Positions 4,610-7,419 of a DNA stretch of 7,419 bases are shown here, one piece after another; the stretch's first letter is position 1, and each line of letters starts with the position of its first letter. The stretch lies in contig DATCIS010000006.1 in NCBI GenBank assembly GCA_036507655.1, forward strand, positions 1 to 7,419, given 5' to 3'. The stretch comes from 2-01-FULL-49-22 sp036507655. GTDB lineage: Bacteria > Patescibacteriota > Saccharimonadia > Saccharimonadales > UBA10212. The notes beneath the pieces are model-generated. The model had not been told where the DNA came from, made no database searches, and saw nothing but the letters and a program-made list of their open reading frames with translations. The position numbers were made by a program, and so were the translations under genes.

Positions 4610-6514
4610 ATGACGGCACAGGAAATAAGGGAAAAATACCTGAATTTTTTTGTGATGAAGAATCACAGGTTGATTCCGCGAGCCTCATTAATCCCGCAGG
4701 ACGACCCGACAACTCTCTTTACCGGCAGCGGCATGCAGCCACTGATTCCGTACCTGCTTGGCCAGCCGCATCCGGAGGGTAAACGTCTGGTGGACAGCCA
4801 GACGTGCTTCAGAGCAGAAGACATGGACGAAGTCGGCGACAACCGCCACACGACTTTTTTTGAGATGCTCGGCAACTGGAGTCTGGGTGATTACTTCAAG
4901 CAAGAACAGCTGCCGTGGTTCTGGGAATTCCTAACAGTCACAGCCGGCCTTGATCCCAAAAAGCTCTACGCTACCTGTTTTATAGGCGATGAAACCACGG
5001 GTGTCCCTAAAGATATTGAGAGCGCCGGGATTTATAAAAAGTTGTTTGCCGAGGCAGGAATTGAGGCCAGAGAAGTTGAGCTACCGGGCACCGACGGCGT
5101 GAAAAAAGGCATGCAAGACGGCCGGATTTTTTTTTACGGCGCCCATTACAACTGGTGGAGCCGCGAAGGCGAGCCGGCCAATATGCAAGTTGGTGAACCG
5201 GGCGGGCCTGACAGCGAGATTTTTTATGATTTTGGTACCCCCCACGACGAAAAGTACGGTAAAAACTGCCATCCCAACTGCAGCTGCGGTCGATTTTTAG
5301 AAATTGGCAACAGTGTCTTTATGACATACAAAAAGACCGCCACCGGCTTTGAAAAACTGCCGAATCCGAACGTCGACTTCGGCGGTGGACTCGAGAGGTT
5401 AGCAGCAGCCAGCGACAATAACCCGGATATATTCCAAATCAGCCTGGTAAAACCGATAATCAACGGTTTGGAAGAGTTGGGCGGCAAAAAGTATGCCGAG
5501 CACCAGCAAAGTATGCGAGTGATAGCTGACCATTTACGGGCAGCGACTTTTTTGGCTGTCGATGGCGTAACGCCAAGCAATAAAACGCAAGGCTATGTTC
5601 TTAGGCGCTTAGTTAGACGGGCTGTAAGATTTGCCTTCGATTTGGGCATTGAGCATGATTTATGCCAAAAAGTCGTGCCGATTGTGGCCGATTTGTACTA
5701 CCAGGATTTTCCGGAAGTAGCTAAAAATCGCGACAAAGTCGCAGAAACCCTGGATAAAGAGGAAAAAATCTTCCGCCAAACCCTCCGACATGGATTGAGA
5801 GAATTTGAAAGACTAAATGTTACGGGATTGCGTGAAGAATTACAGAAAAGTCACTATCCTTACTTCAAGGCTTCGGATGCTTTTCTTCTTTATGACACCT
5901 ATGGTTTCCCATTTGAGTTGAGCAAGGAAGAAGCCAGAAAAAATAATCTCGCACTCGAACCGGATTTTGATGAAAAATTTAATGAGCTGCTTGAGGAACA
6001 GCGAGAACGAAGCCGAACGGCGGCGCAGGGGATGTTCAGGGGTGGCTTAGCCGATGCTTCGGAGGAGGTCGTTAAGCTGCATACTACTACTCATCTGATG
6101 TACCAAGCCCTGAAGAACGTTTTAGGCCCTGATGTAGTTCAAAGAGGAAGTAACATTACGGCCGAACGCACCCGTTTTGACTTTTCGCATCCGGAAAAAG
6201 TAACCCCGGAACAGATGCAACAGGTTGAAGATATAGTCAACCAAAAAATCGCCGAAGATTTGCCTGTGGCTTGGAAAGAGGAGCCGACTGAAGATGCTTT
6301 AAAGACTGCCTCAGGCGCGTTCGGCGATAAATACGGCGATAAAGTTAAGGTTTATACAATCGGCGACCCAGCCAGCCCGTTCAGCCGTGAGATCTGCGGC
6401 GGCCCGCACGTTGAGCACACCGGCCAAATCGGTGAAGGCAGCAAAAAATTCAAAATTGTTAAAGAGGAGTCTTCCTCTGCTGGCGTCAGACGGGTTAAGG
6501 CTGTTTTACAATAA
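4610..6514 (+). CDS. alaS: Alanine--tRNA ligase, short form lacking the editing beta-barrel and C-Ala
   Basis: The enzyme charges tRNA-Ala with alanine using ATP in the cytoplasm. The start MTAQEIREKYLNFF at 4610 matches the family; the ATG at 4601 lies inside the likely -10 box. Class II signatures are CFRAEDMDEVGDNRHTTF (from residue 66), FFEMLGNWSLGDYF (83-96) and motif 3 GGGLERLA (258-265). A Cys cluster (NCHPNCSCG) precedes LEIGNSVFM, where most bacteria have a WN-type sequence. The Zn-binding editing (SAD) motifs are present: HTTTH with H491 and H495, and CGGPH with C596 and H600. However, only about 15 residues separate the helical segment ending RTAAQGMF from HTTTH. The usual beta-barrel of about 100 residues (FYAESGGQ type) is missing. 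The protein ends at GVRRVKAVLQ just after the SAD domain, so C-Ala (about 200 residues in E. coli, 875 aa total) is also absent. At 634 aa it is intact but reduced. Confidence 0.95.
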   Translation: MTAQEIREKYLNFFVMKNHRLIPRASLIPQDDPTTLFTGSGMQPLIPYLLGQPHPEGKRLVDSQTCFRAEDMDEVGDNRHTTFFEMLGNWSLGDYFKQEQLPWFWEFLTVTAGLDPKKLYATCFIGDETTGVPKDIESAGIYKKLFAEAGIEAREVELPGTDGVKKGMQDGRIFFYGAHYNWWSREGEPANMQVGEPGGPDSEIFYDFGTPHDEKYGKNCHPNCSCGRFLEIGNSVFMTYKKTATGFEKLPNPNVDFGGGLERLAAASDNNPDIFQISLVKPIINGLEELGGKKYAEHQQSMRVIADHLRAATFLAVDGVTPSNKTQGYVLRRLVRRAVRFAFDLGIEHDLCQKVVPIVADLYYQDFPEVAKNRDKVAETLDKEEKIFRQTLRHGLREFERLNVTGLREELQKSHYPYFKASDAFLLYDTYGFPFELSKEEARKNNLALEPDFDEKFNELLEEQRERSRTAAQGMFRGGLADASEEVVKLHTTTHLMYQALKNVLGPDVVQRGSNITAERTRFDFSHPEKVTPEQMQQVEDIVNQKIAEDLPVAWKEEPTEDALKTASGAFGDKYGDKVKVYTIGDPASPFSREICGGPHVEHTGQIGEGSKKFKIVKEESSSAGVRRVKAVLQ

Positions 6515-6520
6515 TATCTT

Positions 6521-6687
6521 CTAACATCTGCATTTGGATGCAGTGCAAGGAAGGAACGAGTAGCGTAGTGAGCTGTATTTGAGATACAGAGAACGAGCAA
6601 CGGAGTTTCTGACGCCGCAATACGCCAAAAGCCTGAACGGTGCAGCCGGCTTGGCTGGCTGGCAGGTTCAGGCGATGCAGGTGTTAG
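6521..6687 (+). other. Self-complementary intergenic element (structured RNA or inverted-repeat element)
   Basis: The outer arms CTAACATCTGCAT (6521-6533) and ATGCAGGTGTTAG (6675-6687) pair over 13 positions with one T-G wobble. Inside are the hairpins CTGTAT/ATACAG (6573-6578 with 6584-6589, loop TTGAG) and GCCTGAAC/GTTCAGGC (6631-6638 with 6666-6673). Within the latter is CAGCC/GGCTG (6643-6647 with 6653-6657). The left arm can alternatively close a local hairpin, CTGCAT/ATGCAG (6528-6533 with 6538-6543). The element begins six bases after the alaS stop and ends one base before the extended -10 of the next gene. No open frame of interest lies on the + strand, no clear target-site duplication flanks it, and no known RNA family is recognised. 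Confidence 0.6.
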
Positions 6688-6688
6688 G

Positions 6689-6697
6689 TGGTATAAT
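6689..6697 (+). promoter_or_regulatory. Extended -10 promoter of the FtsA-like gene
   Basis: TGGTATAAT repeats exactly the mnmA extended -10. The hexamer (6692-6697) ends eleven bases before ATG 6709, implying a leader of only a few bases, and no Shine-Dalgarno is present. The -35 region would fall inside the structured element ending at 6687 and shows no match. Confidence 0.7.
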
Positions 6698-6708
6698 CTA
6701 ATCTGATT

Positions 6709-7419
6709 ATGGTTCTAGAAAAGGCCAAAAAATTAAAGGGTAAATTGCCCAAAGTTTCGGAAATAACCAGACGCGGTGGCAGACCTGTCGGTGACTACAT
6801 GGTGGCGCTGGACATCGGAACGGAATTTATAAAAGCATTGGTCGGGCGGGTAATAGGCGATGAGGTGGAAATTATCGGTGTTGGACGTTCGCATCAGGCG
6901 CTTTCAGATATGCAAGCCGGAGCCATTGCCGACATTGCGGCTGTAGTGGCCAATTGCGACCAAGCCCTTTCGGCTGCCGAGCGGCAAGCCCAAGTCAGCG
7001 CCCGCACGGCCATTATCGGCATTGCCGGCGAGCTGGTTAAAGGCACTACTTCGACAGTGCGATTTACCCGTAAAAATCCTTCCAAAGAACTCAGCATCGA
7101 TGAGATGGCACGGATTATCGATTTGGTCCAGGAAAGAGCCGAGTCCAAAGCCCGGCGGCAGCTGGCCTGGGAACTGGGCGGTAAAGACGTCGAGGTGCGG
7201 CTAGTAAACAGCGCATTGGTGAGGATTGACATCGATGGTTATAAGGTTACTAACCCAGTCGGATTTCAGGGTAAGGATGTAGTTGTCGAGATGTATACGG
7301 CTTTTGCGCCGATGATTCATATCGGCGCACTGGAACGAACAGCCGCCGAACTTGATTTAGAGCTGTTGGCGGTAGCCGCCGAACCTTTCGCCGTTGCCCG
7401 CTCGGTGGTCGGTGACGAT
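6709..7419 (+). CDS. FtsA/PilM-like actin-family ATPase, N-terminal part (runs off the window)
   Basis: The frame is open from ATG 6709 to the last base, giving 237 residues without a stop. DIGTEFIKALVG (from residue 35) is the phosphate-1 motif of the actin/Hsp70 fold, followed by VEIIGVGRSH and ARTAIIGIAGELVKG, as in FtsA. NPVGFQGKDVVVEM and LERTAAELDLELLAVAAEPFAVARSV match the following FtsA segment, in which the SHS2 domain is inserted. FtsA tethers FtsZ filaments to the membrane during division, while PilM is the type IV pilus counterpart; the C-terminus that would separate them is missing. A lysine-rich extension of about 30 residues (KAKKLKGKLPK) precedes the usual start. The second Met at residue 31 would give a canonical length but lacks a promoter at the right distance. 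The upstream -10 box supports 6709. FtsA is favoured slightly. Confidence 0.8.
   Translation, partial: MVLEKAKKLKGKLPKVSEITRRGGRPVGDYMVALDIGTEFIKALVGRVIGDEVEIIGVGRSHQALSDMQAGAIADIAAVVANCDQALSAAERQAQVSARTAIIGIAGELVKGTTSTVRFTRKNPSKELSIDEMARIIDLVQERAESKARRQLAWELGGKDVEVRLVNSALVRIDIDGYKVTNPVGFQGKDVVVEMYTAFAPMIHIGALERTAAELDLELLAVAAEPFAVARSVVGDD

Noticed and set aside
4606..4611. TATAAT as the -10 of alaS
   Set aside because: It overlaps the ATG at 4610, so transcription from it would start inside the coding sequence and lose the conserved N-terminus.
4519..4782. 87-residue frame across the mnmA-alaS gap and into alaS
   Set aside because: It runs through the hairpins and overlaps the alaS start in another frame, with no domain signal or promoter.
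6352..6600. 82-residue minus-strand frame covering the alaS end and the structured element
   Set aside because: Half of it is antisense to conserved AlaRS codons and it has no promoter or recognisable domain.
6894..7232. 112-residue frame on the minus strand
   Set aside because: It is a low-complexity Ser/Ala/Arg-rich shadow antisense to the FtsA-like gene.

Overview
The window reads as a chromosomal piece of a small-genome bacterium, most likely Candidate Phyla Radiation/Patescibacteria and perhaps Saccharibacteria-like. This assignment is inference. It rests on a shortened alanyl-tRNA synthetase whose C-terminus resembles, from memory, that of Patescibacteria; secreted beta-rich proteins of a type I associate with Saccharibacteria; -10 boxes placed almost directly before start codons; and TGA used as a stop (gene at 406), which argues against the UGA=Gly Gracilibacteria/Absconditabacteria. 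All supported genes are on the + strand.

Positions 1-3348 hold a cell-surface block. It contains the 3' end of a secreted beta-rich protein (1-366), a complete 347-residue secreted paralogue (406-1449), a membrane-anchored two-domain protein resembling the DUF916/DUF3324 (WxL-interacting) class (1503-2477), and a membrane-anchored Ig-like plus PKD-like protein (2491-3348). The last two are 13 bases apart and probably co-transcribed. The set resembles a WxL-type module in which soluble cell-wall proteins are displayed with membrane-tethered partners, although no WxL motif is visible.

Positions 3349-6514 hold translation genes. These are mnmA (tRNA 2-thiouridylase), an intergenic stretch with stacked hairpins, and a 634-residue alaS that lacks both the usual editing-domain beta-barrel and the C-terminal C-Ala domain. 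A family of 7-bp repeats (consensus about AGYTCAY) occupies the gap before mnmA and also lies in frame inside mnmA, next to a perfect 13-bp inverted repeat.

Positions 6515-6708 carry a strongly self-complementary stretch closed by a 13-bp stem (6521-6533 with 6675-6687). It is either a structured RNA or a small inverted-repeat element, and it abuts the promoter of an FtsA/PilM-like actin-family gene (6709 to the window end, incomplete).

Most start codons (406, 3434, 4610, 6709) lack a Shine-Dalgarno sequence and lie 6-11 bases after a TATAAT-like box, so leaderless or nearly leaderless mRNAs are likely. The gene at 1503 is the exception, with a short leader and a GGAG site. No rRNA, tRNA, CRISPR or transposase gene was seen. 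The most distinctive items are the heptamer family that enters a coding gene, the reduced AlaRS, and the structured element at 6521-6687.
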